Shown: in pieces, positions 1 through 8,962 of the stretch
Numbering within the stretch: position 1 is the first letter of the stretch
How the letters are laid out: each line of letters begins with the position of its first letter
Origin: Omphalotus guepiniiformis
Taxonomy: Eukaryota; Basidiomycota; Agaricomycetes; Agaricales; Omphalotaceae
DNA length: 64,000 nucleotides
Reading direction: 5' to 3'
NCBI GenBank assembly: GCA_028554645.1
Contig: JAQOOI010000017.1
Location: forward strand, 806,001-870,000
The notes under the pieces: model-generated
What the model saw: the letters and a program-made list of their open reading frames with translations, nothing else
Databases searched by the model: none
Told to the model about the DNA's origin: nothing
Position numbers and translations under genes: made by a program

Positions 1-1151
1 TGGAAAGCAAAGTTGCAGAAAATGTCGAAACCATAGATCACTTGCGAGAAGAGCGTGCTGGACTAGCCGCAGAGTACAAGGCACTACAACAGCGCTTTTC
101 TGAAATATCAGAGGTCAGCAGAACCTTCGTCAATCGCGAAAAACAAGTTGATGGTTTTCTCTGAAAGCATGCTAATCGTCTTCAAGAACGGCAAACCTCT
201 TCTCAGACGGTTCACGACAAGCGTCGGCATGAACTAGACCTCCATATGATCGAAATTGAAGATCTCCGTCGAGCCCTATCGGAGCGCTCAGCAGACCTTC
301 ACCATGTAGAGGCCGAGAAGAATCGGATTGCAACAGAGCGAAGTAATGTTGCGCAGACTGTTGCTTCCCTAGAGGCGGATCTCAGACGAGTGCGGAAGGA
401 TGCTGAAGCATTTGGCCGTGATTTGAAGCTCCTCCGAGCAGAGAAGGAGAGAGTGGAGCTCAAGCAGAAAGAGGAGCAGTCAAGAGCAGAACGAATCAAG
501 AAGCAATCGCAGGCGCAGATTCGCTTGTTGACTGAGCAGCTGGACGGACAAAAAATGAAGACGCTTCATGCACAGGAGGAATTCGAGAAGCATGTCTGCA
601 AGATGTGAGAAATCAAGTGACTTGTTTTTCTCGTGATGCTGATTGTGTACTAGGGACGATCGTCAACTGTCATCACTAAAGCTTCAACACAACAAGGAAT
701 GTAAAGGACTCATCGTGCAAATACGCTATTTGAAAGCGAAGTTCACAAGGGAGTCTATGCTGCGTTTCGACCTGGCGTATCAAAAACAATATTTGCTAGT
801 CTTGTTGGCCAGCTTTGAGAAAAGGTAAGCGGCGAACGATGTGGCTCGAACTACAAAGTGAAACCTACTCTTACCAGCGAGCGAACTATCGTGGCCTCCA
901 TAGCGAGGATCGGTTATCCCGTGGGGCCACCTCCGCCCAAGCCAAAACGGAAACTGAAGACCATTGTGCTAGCCGTTGTTTTCCTTACTCGTACAAGGTG
1001 AAGTTGAGTTTGAGTGCGTTTTGTAGGTATGGCTGACCATCTCGGCAGACAAGTAAGTGAAGAATGGAGCAAACACAACGCGTCCAAGCAAGCTATCGCC
1101 GCTGCTTTGCAAGATGTTCGGCAACGGAGGACCGCTACTACGAATTCTTGA
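1..1151 (+). CDS. Spindle pole body / centrosomal coiled-coil protein with C-terminal PACT domain (3' part; 5' end outside window)
   Basis: Only the C-terminal part is present. Residues from positions 3-604 form a charged, heptad-like coiled coil rich in E, K, R, L and Q. After an intron at 605-653 comes a PACT (pericentrin-AKAP450) region: 'AKFTRESMLRFDLAYQKQY' then 'LLVLLASFEKS' and, after introns 825-877 and 998-1048, 'RIGYPVGPPPPKPKRKLK' and 'SEEWSKHNASKQAIAAALQ', ending in TGA at 1149-1151. The PACT domain anchors pericentrin and fission-yeast Pcp1 to centrosomes or spindle pole bodies and recruits gamma-tubulin complexes; that role is inferred here from the family. The frame contains a TGA at 162-164, which an intron such as 147-206 (GT...AG, 60 bases, frame-preserving, with a CTAAT branch site near 172) would remove, although its donor GTTGAT is weak. 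The domain call is firm; the first intron is uncertain. Confidence 0.78.
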
Positions 1152-1279
1152 TTGTCACATCGCTTTTGATTTACTTTATTCAGATCTTTTCCTGATATTA
1201 TGTTCATGTTCTCCTGTTATGATAAATGTACCCTGTACCCTAGTTTAAACGAGTTCTGTGTCGCTTGTAAGAATCATCA

Positions 1280-2347
1280 CTAGTCGGCTTGTTTGTCAGT
1301 CCCTTGATTCTTGCGCTCTGAGAGTACGCGGTACGTATTTTTCGAGAAGACATACGAAAGGCCACTCCATACCGTAGTGCCTGCGACTATCCATCTATAT
1401 GAACGTCAAATACGATGCCTTTATATGTTGGTAAACAGGTACACATTGTAATCCTAGCAAAGGAGCTTGCAAGTCCCAAGGGAGGATAGGACTGAATGCT
1501 GTAGTACCCATCAGAAGAAGTTGAAGAGCGGTGTTGACCTTCTCCAGAGTTAATAGTGCAGTCGGAATATAGGAACAGCTCATACCTTGCTGATTTCGGT
1601 GGGATGAACCTCTGCGGATGGTATCGAAAAGTCCCAGTACCGAACAAAATTTTTCTGCCAGTTGAGATCAGCCAAATTCCAGATGCGACCTAGGCCGACT
1701 TACGGGCGGCGGCAATGATGTATAACGAATGTAAAACGCCGAAATACTAAGGAGTACATCTCGGCCTATGATGAGCACTGCAAGAGGTACTGGAACCAAG
1801 CTTTCAGTCGGGTACGCGTGAGACTAGTCGTATGAACACGTAGGGGTAGCATGCCCTTCATCGTTAAAGTCACCGTCAATGTGGTCATGAGCGCCTTGTC
1901 AGCTGCAGGATCCAGAATTGTTCCAAGGACAGAGTTCATCTTGAAACGACGGGCTAGCCAACCGTCAGCCTTATGGGTAGCTTTCAGATTCAACTGAGCC
2001 CTTTAGAAACATGAACAGCAGACCAAATCTGTGAGTCCCGCATAGACCAAAAGAGAAGTCGCGAGATAGAAATGATTCTCTAGTATGGACCATCCTATGA
2101 CAGGACAAGCCAATATTCGCGACGCGGTTAGGAGGTTGGGCAGTGTGTAGATGTTTTCTCTTAGCGCGGTAAGCCTGCGCCTAGGTTCTTGTTGTGTTGA
2201 GAAACTTGAGATAAAAACGAGTTTACGTCCATGCTGGAAATCGAAAGCTTTCTCGCGATATAAATAAGGATTGAGATGAGGATGGAGAGAAACACAGGGG
2301 TTTCGAAATAAACGAATTGGCAAGCAGCTACGGACGAAGAATGTCAT
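1280..2347 (-). CDS. CRD1: Cardiolipin synthase (CDP-alcohol phosphatidyltransferase family)
   Basis: This enzyme joins phosphatidylglycerol and CDP-diacylglycerol to make cardiolipin in the mitochondrial inner membrane. Six exons by my reading: complement 2347-2024, 1969-1840, 1789-1704, 1654-1586, 1538-1445 and 1386-1280, giving 269 residues. The CDP-alcohol phosphatidyltransferase motif D-G-x2-A-R-x8-G-x3-D-x3-D is spread over the first splice junction: 'TDLADGWLARRF' then 'GTILDPAADK'. The start 'NIYTLPNLLTASRI' and the hydrophobic segments 'LLVYAG' and 'PLAVLIIGRDVLL' fit the family. I chose the ATG at 2347; the open frame upstream has no further ATG. The N terminus is rich in R and S with few acidic residues, as expected for mitochondrial import. 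The C terminus 'GTTVWSGLSYVFSK' resembles yeast Crd1. It lies divergent to the MFS gene, 320 bases away. Confidence 0.88.
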
Positions 2348-2667
2348 AAAGCAAACGCGGTACCCGTGAGAATCTCTGGTTTTCCAGCTCAGGTCACGAT
2401 GCACGCAATCAAACTTGGACTGCTACTATCGCTAGTGGCTCTCAGTGCACGATATGCTAATGTTACGTGCTTCAGTTTCATGTTTTTCCTCAGCCTTACA
2501 TTCCCCGTCAACTTTATCTACTAACTAACCAAAAGAGCTACATATGTTGCCACGACTTGCACGGAGATGCGGAAAGACCTGATCACCTGGGTCATTCAAT
2601 AGGGTCTGGGCAGAAGTTCAAATAATGAAGCGTTTTGCTCTTGTCTAGACAAACTCGCTCTATCGTC
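2348..2667. promoter_or_regulatory. Divergent intergenic region between cardiolipin synthase and MFS gene
   Basis: About 320 bases separate the two divergent start codons, so both promoters must lie here or overlap. I see no open frame that looks coding and no clear TATA box. Confidence 0.4.
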
Positions 2668-5088
2668 ATGTCCAACGCGGTGGGAACCGAAAAGTACTAT
2701 GGCCACGACAGAGCTCACCTCAAACTCGAACCAGCAGCGTCCAATTTAAGCCCAAAGCAACCATCGCTGATCAACCCTCGGGCAGAGAGACGTCTCGTCA
2801 GGAAGCTGGACTTTACAATTCTGCCATTGTTTACTTTGATCTGTGAGGTCAAAGCCCGGAGTGTACTGATAGTCTGACGCGAGCCAAAAGTATGTAGACT
2901 GTACAAACTTCATTGATAGGTGAGTCGTCATTGATTGCTTGTGGCTTCTCTAACGAGTCCCTCTAGGACGGCAATCGGTGAGATTCAGCTACAGTTCCAG
3001 ATATACAGGTTCTACTAACAGTGGCGGGTTTGGTTTCCAGGAAATGCCAAGATTTCTGGCTAGTCTCGTCACCACTCCACTGTGTTCTCGTCTGACCTTT
3101 ACATATTCAAAGGCATCGAGAAGGACTTGGGAATGGTTGGCTTTGACTATAATATCGCCCTCACGATCTTTTATATTTTTGTAAGCTGAAGCACTACTAG
3201 GCTCATGCGATGTTTATGAAGGAACCCCAGTATATTGCGGCGGAAATTCCTTCGAACCTTGCTTTGAAGCGTTTCGGATCTATATGGATTGCGCTTATGG
3301 TAATCAGCTTTGGTGTTGTATCCATTGGAGCGGCGTTTGTCAAGTCCTTTGGCGGTCTGATTGCTACCAGAGTTTTCTTGGGTATGGCTGAAGGAGGAAC
3401 ACTGGTGATTGTTCAACTAGAACTGTTCACCTTCCTACTAACTCAGATCAGTCGGGTCTAGTATACGTTCTTGCCAGGGTGCATCCCTGCCGTCCTATTG
3501 ACTTTCAGCCGTTAATCTAAAATTTGTTTGTTTCAGTATTATCGTCGCTCAGAACTCGTGCTTCGAGTTGGAATATTCTTTGGATTGTCACCCGCTCTAG
3601 CTGGCGCATGTGAGTAGCGTCGATTAATTTGGACCTGTACACTGTTTACATCGATGTGAAGTTGGCGGTTTACTTGCCTCTGGCCTCTTGAGCATAGGTG
3701 ACATTGGTGAGGTCACCACTTGGAGGAAGATTTTTCTTATTGGTATTGTTTATCTGCTCGTTCTTAGCACGCAACCCACTGACATCCTCACAGAAGGTCG
3801 ATCTATCTCTATTTTTTTTGTCTCAAACCGGGGATAATCTCCGATACATAGGCATAATTACAACCGGAATTGGTCTTCTATGCATCTTCTTTCTGCCTGC
3901 GGACCCGCAAGTAACTCGAATGTTTAACGAAGAGGAACGTGCTCTTGCTCTTGCGCGCCTAGATGCTGATCAAGCTGTTGAAACTCATGGGCGGAAGGAG
4001 AAAACGAGCTTGAAGCTGATTCTGAGATCATTCAATTTCAATGTGATATCTCTCCATTTCTTGATTTGAGAGTCAGAAGCTTATACAATTTCCACAGACA
4101 TCGCTTTGCGCATTTGCCTATCTTCGTTAGCCTTCTGAATCTATTTCTATTGACAAGCTTTTGATCACTTATCGAATTCATTAGTGGTAAACATCTCTTT
4201 CCAGGGACTCAGTCTATTTATGCCTACTGTGATTGCGACTCGTAAGTGCGTATGCTAGTCCGCGGATCCTGATTCTCAACCAGTTGGTTTATTTAGTTGG
4301 TTCTTTCAGCGAGTATCCAACCTCGGAGCTTTTCACGTTATTTTGACATTCTTATCCTTCAGCTACCGTTGAATCGCAGCTCCGGACCGTTCCCCCCTAC
4401 CTCGTTGGTGCAGTCTGGGCCGTCTTCTGCGCATACTGGAGCTACCGAGTCAGGCAACATACAACGCCACTCGTCGTCTCAACACTGTTCATGGTTCTTG
4501 GGTATGCTATTGCTGTTGGGACGAGGAATCCACATGCTAGGCAAGCAAGGATGTACTCTGGATCTTCCCGAAACTCTGAGTTCGGTACAGATACGCAGCT
4601 TGCTTCTTCTCAATTATGGGCGGAAGCAATACGGGACCTATGATATTGGCATGGGGGACGGCCAATGCCGCACCAGATACGGTGAGAGCTGTAACGACAG
4701 CTATCATTCCTGGTGAAATGCGTTTCTCGTGGGATGAACCTTCAAGAATCGCTAACAAAACGTTTGTAGGCATCGGGGCAGCTGGATCAGTCATCGCGTA
4801 CGTTACCCTTTCTTTCTTTCTTCATCCATGATCTGTGCTTCCACGTTTTGATCTCGTAGAGTGTGGACATACCTCCCCACAGACGCACCAAACTATCACA
4901 AAGGGAACTCACTGAACCTCGCTACGACGAGTACTGTGTGTGTACTTGTGATTACTGGTTTCCTTTACATACGATGGGAGAATGCAAAACGTGCACAAGG
5001 CGAAAGAGATCACCGGCTTGAAGGTAAGGATGCTCGACAGATTGAGGAGTTGGGGTATCTGCATCCGGACTACCGCTACCAAACGTGA
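2668..5088 (+). CDS. MFS transporter, anion:cation symporter (Dal5/allantoate-permease) family
   Basis: A plasma-membrane proton symporter of the fungal ACS family, whose members carry allantoate, nicotinate, pantothenate, tartrate and similar organic anions; the substrate cannot be told from the sequence. The N-terminal tail 'RRLVRKLDFTILPLFTLIY' leads into TM1, 'NFIDRTAIGNAKI'. Further on come 'PSNLALKRFGS', 'GMAEGGTLSGLVYVLARYYRR' split over an intron, 'FGLSPALAGAFGGLLASGL' split over an intron, and the long loop 'EEERALALARLDADQ' that precedes the C-terminal six-helix half. The last exon ends '...EELGYLHPDYRYQT'. The start is the ATG at 2668. TM1 is assembled from very short exons (2891-2919, 2967-2977, 3041-3058; see finding), and the donor of the intron near 3059 is non-canonical in my reading. 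The frames downstream stay open, so I treat the gene as intact. Confidence 0.8.
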
Positions 5089-5472
5089 AATGTCGATTGA
5101 TTGATGTTAGGTTTCTTTACTGTATCTTGTACAAGTACGATCCTGCTTAAAGCAGTTGCTCGAGTGACTCAGTCTGACCGTGCGATTTCATCCAAATATG
5201 TCTCACGGCAGCTTTGGTCCAAGTCTGACTGCGCAGCAGTGCTGAGCGAGTATTGAGAACAGCGAATAGGGAATCGATGCACATCGGTATAGTAGACAGT
5301 GTGGTACTAGTAGTAGTACATGTCAAAGATGCTATGATTGTGGTGGTTCCTGGGTGACAGCAACCGTACCGCAACGCCGCAAAAAGTACAAGTTCGTCAG
5401 ACTAATGAGAGGCTAATCTGAGCTCGTAGCACTACAGAGCCATGGAAGCTGATAACCTGCTCACCTCTTCTC
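5089..5472. other. Intergenic, nothing recognised
   Basis: Convergent 3' ends of the MFS gene and the small gene at 5473. Short frames here carry no family signature. Confidence 0.5.
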
Positions 5473-5949
5473 TCATTCAGGAACCCTTTTTACCAAAGGT
5501 ACTTTCTGATCTACATTATCAAACACCTCTTTCGAAATCATCTCCTCAGCTAACATCTTTTCTAGTAAATCTCGAATCCAGACGCGACAGCCGTTCTTCG
5601 TTGACTTTTGAACAAACTTGAGCCCCCGAGCAAGCCGCAGTAGCCTGTCACGCTGAGCACGAGTAAATGTTCCAAGCTCAAAAAGTTCATTATTACGATG
5701 AAAGGCCATTGTTTGTCGCTCAGCACTGGGGGTAGGATTGTAATATAGTCCCGAGCTATTCTGATGCAGTTGCACGATCTGAAGAACGGGCAGCGAGACA
5801 CGAGTACCGTTCGGGGTGACGCTAACGTCAAATCCGTTGAACCAGTATATGAGTACATGGCGGGAATTCTCTTGAAACTCCTTGCCAGCCGCGTGGAGGA
5901 AGACTTTCTTGTCGACGTCTCTATCGGGATGCCTGCTGTACCAATTCAT
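5473..5949 (-). CDS. Small hypothetical protein, 158 residues, single exon
   Basis: I do not recognise this protein. It has an ATG start at 5949 and an uninterrupted 158-codon frame ending in TGA at 5473-5475. The N-terminal half is beta-rich in pattern ('HVLIYWFNGFDVSVTPNG', then 'RVSLPVLQIVQL'); the C-terminal half is helical and basic ('TRAQRDRLLRLARGLKF') and ends with 'CRVWIRDLLEKMLAEEMI'. The layout (a W/Y-rich strand start, a middle 'nG' turn, a late C-R-x-W block) loosely recalls small uncharacterised fungal families such as DUF7770, but I cannot establish that. No signal peptide or membrane segment is seen. It lies isolated between two gene-poor stretches. The balanced residue composition and ATG favour a real gene over a chance frame. 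Confidence 0.5.
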   Translation of the reverse strand: MNWYSRHPDRDVDKKVFLHAAGKEFQENSRHVLIYWFNGFDVSVTPNGTRVSLPVLQIVQLHQNSSGLYYNPTPSAERQTMAFHRNNELFELGTFTRAQRDRLLRLARGLKFVQKSTKNGCRVWIRDLLEKMLAEEMISKEVFDNVDQKVPLVKRVPE

Positions 5950-7348
5950 GGCTGAATGAGGAAGATAATGTTCAAACTGAACAATGTGGCTGTTGAAGAT
6001 CCATGCTCACTGTCAATTGGCAATTCTGTAGGTCCAGTTCGTAGAAATCGGTAGTTACGCTGAGAAGAATGCCAGCTGAGATAGATGCCAGCAATAGCAA
6101 TGAGAGCATGTATTCTTACCTAAAGCCATATCTCGGCCCACCTTATCGAATCAGTCCTTGATGTTATTTGCCGACAAAAACGAGTATGTAACCATGAGGC
6201 GGCCACAATTAGTTGACGGTACTTGTAGGTCCTTGTATGCGACTGTGTATGCTGAACTTTTTCTCAAGCTCACTCTCATTCGCTACTGTAACGCTCACTG
6301 TATGAACATGGCTTCAACTTCTTGTTGAGATGATAAAGCTCAAACTGGGACACGAAAGTCTGGGAAATAGGGGTGGCCACAAGAGACACGGGACGATCTC
6401 CTTGACCTGAAGGGCAAGAACAAGAACCACCGGGAAATCTGACGGAGATCGCGACGCTAGAATTCCAGGCCATTTGCCTATGCAAGTACTTGTTCACACT
6501 TCACGTCGACCAACAACACCAGACACATTCGTGAAGCATGTGTTCAAGTTATTCTGCAGGGGGACGGGATTCGATGCTCAGCTGGCGGAGCAGCTGAGAG
6601 GCAGATACTCTGGAAAGGTCTGGTTCGAGTGTATGATGCCTTATTCCTACTTGAAGTATGCCATCTCTTAGTGACAGTCCACAATGACCCACGTCGAAAG
6701 ACCCTAGTCTCTTCAGCCTAGGTGTATGATCCTGCAAAAAAAAAAACACTGGGACCTCACTCTTCTTACTGGACAGCTGCATGAACAGCGAGGCAATACC
6801 GAACTCACTGGAATGTTCCCTTTCACTGGCGGTAGAGCTCCTGACTGAGAGGGAGGGAAGGGACATGTAAAACGATGAGATCGCCATGAACTAGAGACCT
6901 TCATATGGGTCTTGCTGTGGCTTGTCTTACGTTACATTTGTTCGCCACGACGACCTGTGATAAGTCGGATTCCAACCATGATTGGACTAAGTGCCGAACG
7001 GAAGATGACCTTCTGCACAGTCTGGGTCATTCATCGCTAGTGAGAACAAAGCTCAAAATGACTGGAAGGAAGAAGTTCGGATTGCGCTCTATTTGCTGGC
7101 GTAGGTGACGGGACGCGCGAGACAACAAGGCTAGAATTGATGCTGTAGGACAAACAATCTACCGAGGAAGAAGACAATCTGACGGAGGTAGGTATATCTC
7201 TAAGACTTAAGGAATGTGGTGATGCCTTACTTGTTCCGGTACTTCCCTACACGACAAGCTGGTGGTTTTAAAAATTCGAGTTCTCTCTTTTACACAATTT
7301 GTCTGGTCACCAACGCAAATGCACTCTTTCTTTACCCACAGCCGTTTC

Positions 7349-7378
7349 CGTGTTCGTCTTGTCCGTGTTCGCCTTGTC
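7349..7378. repeat. Two tandem copies of a 15-base unit
   Basis: CGTGTTCGTCTTGTC is followed directly by CGTGTTCGCCTTGTC, one mismatch between copies. No function is evident. Confidence 0.8.
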
Positions 7379-7661
7379 TTTATCCTAAAACTCTCTCTGA
7401 TCAATTGCCAGTGGTCTCTGTTCTGGCGCGAGGAGATATCGGTTAGACTTATGGGCATCTTTGGCTTGTCTGTATGAAGGTAGTTAGTATATAAGTTATG
7501 AGAATACATTCATCTTTGGACACCAGGAATATGGGGAGTATGGCAAGGTCTGACTGACACATATATGATACAGAAACAGGTATTCGAGTCACAAGACACC
7601 GTGTTAGTGGTCAGCAATCTCGCTCACTGCCGGAGGGACCCACAAGCAAGGAAGCTTACGA

Positions 7662-7679
7662 CTTGAGCTTGAGCTTGAG
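7662..7679. repeat. (CTTGAG)3 microsatellite in BTB gene leader
   Basis: Three perfect CTTGAG hexamers end 32 bases before the ATG at 7712. The reverse-complement unit (CTCAAG) recurs at 12531-12547. Confidence 0.75.
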
Positions 7680-7711
7680 CCCTTCCCTCGCTTTTCATCC
7701 TCAGCATAATC

Positions 7712-8650
7712 ATGACAAGCGCAGAAACGACCTTCGAGGACTTCAATCTGCCACCGTTCGATCACCCCTCTGGAGATGTGATCATCCGTTCGGAAACCAG
7801 TAAATTCGATTTTCGAGTTTGCAAAGCTTTCCTTGAATTCTCTTCGCCACTTTGGCAAGGCATGTTTAGTGCGCCTGCCATAGGCGACAAGCAGAACGAG
7901 ACGAAATATGGGTTCCCGATCATTCCTTTAGAGGAATCGAAAGAGACATTGGAGCTACTTCTTCGGTTTGTCTACCCTCCCTCACTTGCGGAAGCACCCA
8001 CTCTCGGTACAATCGAACGCGGAACGGGTGTCTTGGAGGCGGCGAGGAAGTACTGCATGGAAGGAGTGGAAAAATATATCTGTAAAGAGCTGATCAGGCT
8101 CTTCCTCAAGGACGAACCTTTGCGTCTCTTCGCAATCTTTTACCGACATCGTCTTCGTCCTGAGATGATGATAGCTGCCAGACAGACTCTCGCCGAGCCA
8201 CTTCTTGGACAAGAGTATTTCCACGAGCTCGAGTTCATGAGTGCGGGTGTATACCATCGACTGCACGATTATCACCAGCGATGTGGGCGAATTGCTGCTA
8301 CATTGACCGTTAACTTTCGATGGATCAAAGATAGATCATACGTTTGGTTCCAGTGTTATGGAGGTGCCAGTGAAAAATTACCCCATGTACTCACAAACCC
8401 TCCTTGTTCAAGTTGCAAGTGGTGGCTGGACTTCATGCATGCAGCAAGAGTCCCATTGATGGAAAAGCCGGCACCAGCTACCGTACAGGATTGCGCAGAG
8501 GGAGCCATACCGAAAGCTTGTGCTGCCTGCAAGAACTGCAGCTTTAAAGTTTTAAAGGACATGAGAAGGTTCTGTCAAGAATTTGGGGCAGAAATAGACA
8601 GAGTAGTTAGCAACGTGAGCCAGTTTCACTTTGAGCTCAAAATCAGCTAA
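7712..8650 (+). CDS. BTB/POZ domain protein, 312 residues, single exon
   Basis: The N-terminal 130 residues follow the BTB fold as found in agaricomycete expansions: 'DVIIRSETSKFDFRVCKAF' then 'SPLWQGMFSAP', 'ETLELLLRFVYPPSLAEAP' and 'VLEAARKYCMEGVEKYI'. The C-terminal part has 'HDYHQRCGRIAATL', the YHQ-x-C-x3-AA block shared with the second BTB protein at 21878-22903, and a Cys-rich stretch ('NPPCSSCKWW', 'ACAACKNCSF') that could bind a metal. BTB domains mediate protein contacts, often as Cullin-3 adaptors. These fungal family members are mostly uncharacterised, so the role is unknown. The start ATG at 7712 is the first in frame. It lies 312 bases upstream of, and in the same direction as, the ribonucleotide reductase gene. 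Confidence 0.8.
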   Translation: MTSAETTFEDFNLPPFDHPSGDVIIRSETSKFDFRVCKAFLEFSSPLWQGMFSAPAIGDKQNETKYGFPIIPLEESKETLELLLRFVYPPSLAEAPTLGTIERGTGVLEAARKYCMEGVEKYICKELIRLFLKDEPLRLFAIFYRHRLRPEMMIAARQTLAEPLLGQEYFHELEFMSAGVYHRLHDYHQRCGRIAATLTVNFRWIKDRSYVWFQCYGGASEKLPHVLTNPPCSSCKWWLDFMHAARVPLMEKPAPATVQDCAEGAIPKACAACKNCSFKVLKDMRRFCQEFGAEIDRVVSNVSQFHFELKIS

Positions 8651-8819
8651 AACGTTTGACTTTTTAGGTGGAACTACAAATCGAAATATGAAGCTAGCTC
8701 ACAGAGGAATTCCTACAGGAAGCGGGAGTCCCATTGGAATATGAAGAAAGTGTAGTATAGTATGTAGTTCAGGAATGGTAGTCGATGTTGTGATGAGTCA
8801 ACGCTGAGCAAGCCACCGC

Positions 8820-8826
8820 TTGGCGC
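8820..8826 (+). promoter_or_regulatory. E2F-like site TTGGCGC upstream of ribonucleotide reductase
   Basis: TTGGCGC lies 137 bases before the ATG at 8963. E2F/SBF-type factors drive S-phase genes such as this one in many eukaryotes. A 7-base match alone is weak. Confidence 0.25.
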
Positions 8827-8962
8827 TTATGTTATCCGCTTTTTTTCCCAGTCTTTTTGTCAACTTTCAAGTTCCCTCCAGTCCTGCTCCAGTCCTCCCC
8901 ACAACTGAGCAGAGTAACAAAACCTGCTCGCCTCCTTAAGGTGGTAAAAGTAAAGTTCAAAG

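Larger units (their letters stand above)
5950..7711. other. Gene-poor stretch, 1.8 kb
   Basis: Several frames of 60-112 codons occur on both strands, but they overlap each other, have skewed composition and match nothing I know. A short tandem repeat lies at 7349-7378. The last 100 bases would hold the promoter of the BTB gene at 7712. Confidence 0.5.

Noticed and set aside
7207..7509. Basic minus-strand frame with an R-T-R repeat
   Set aside because: The repeat comes from a 15-base tandem duplication in non-coding DNA; no start context or homology.
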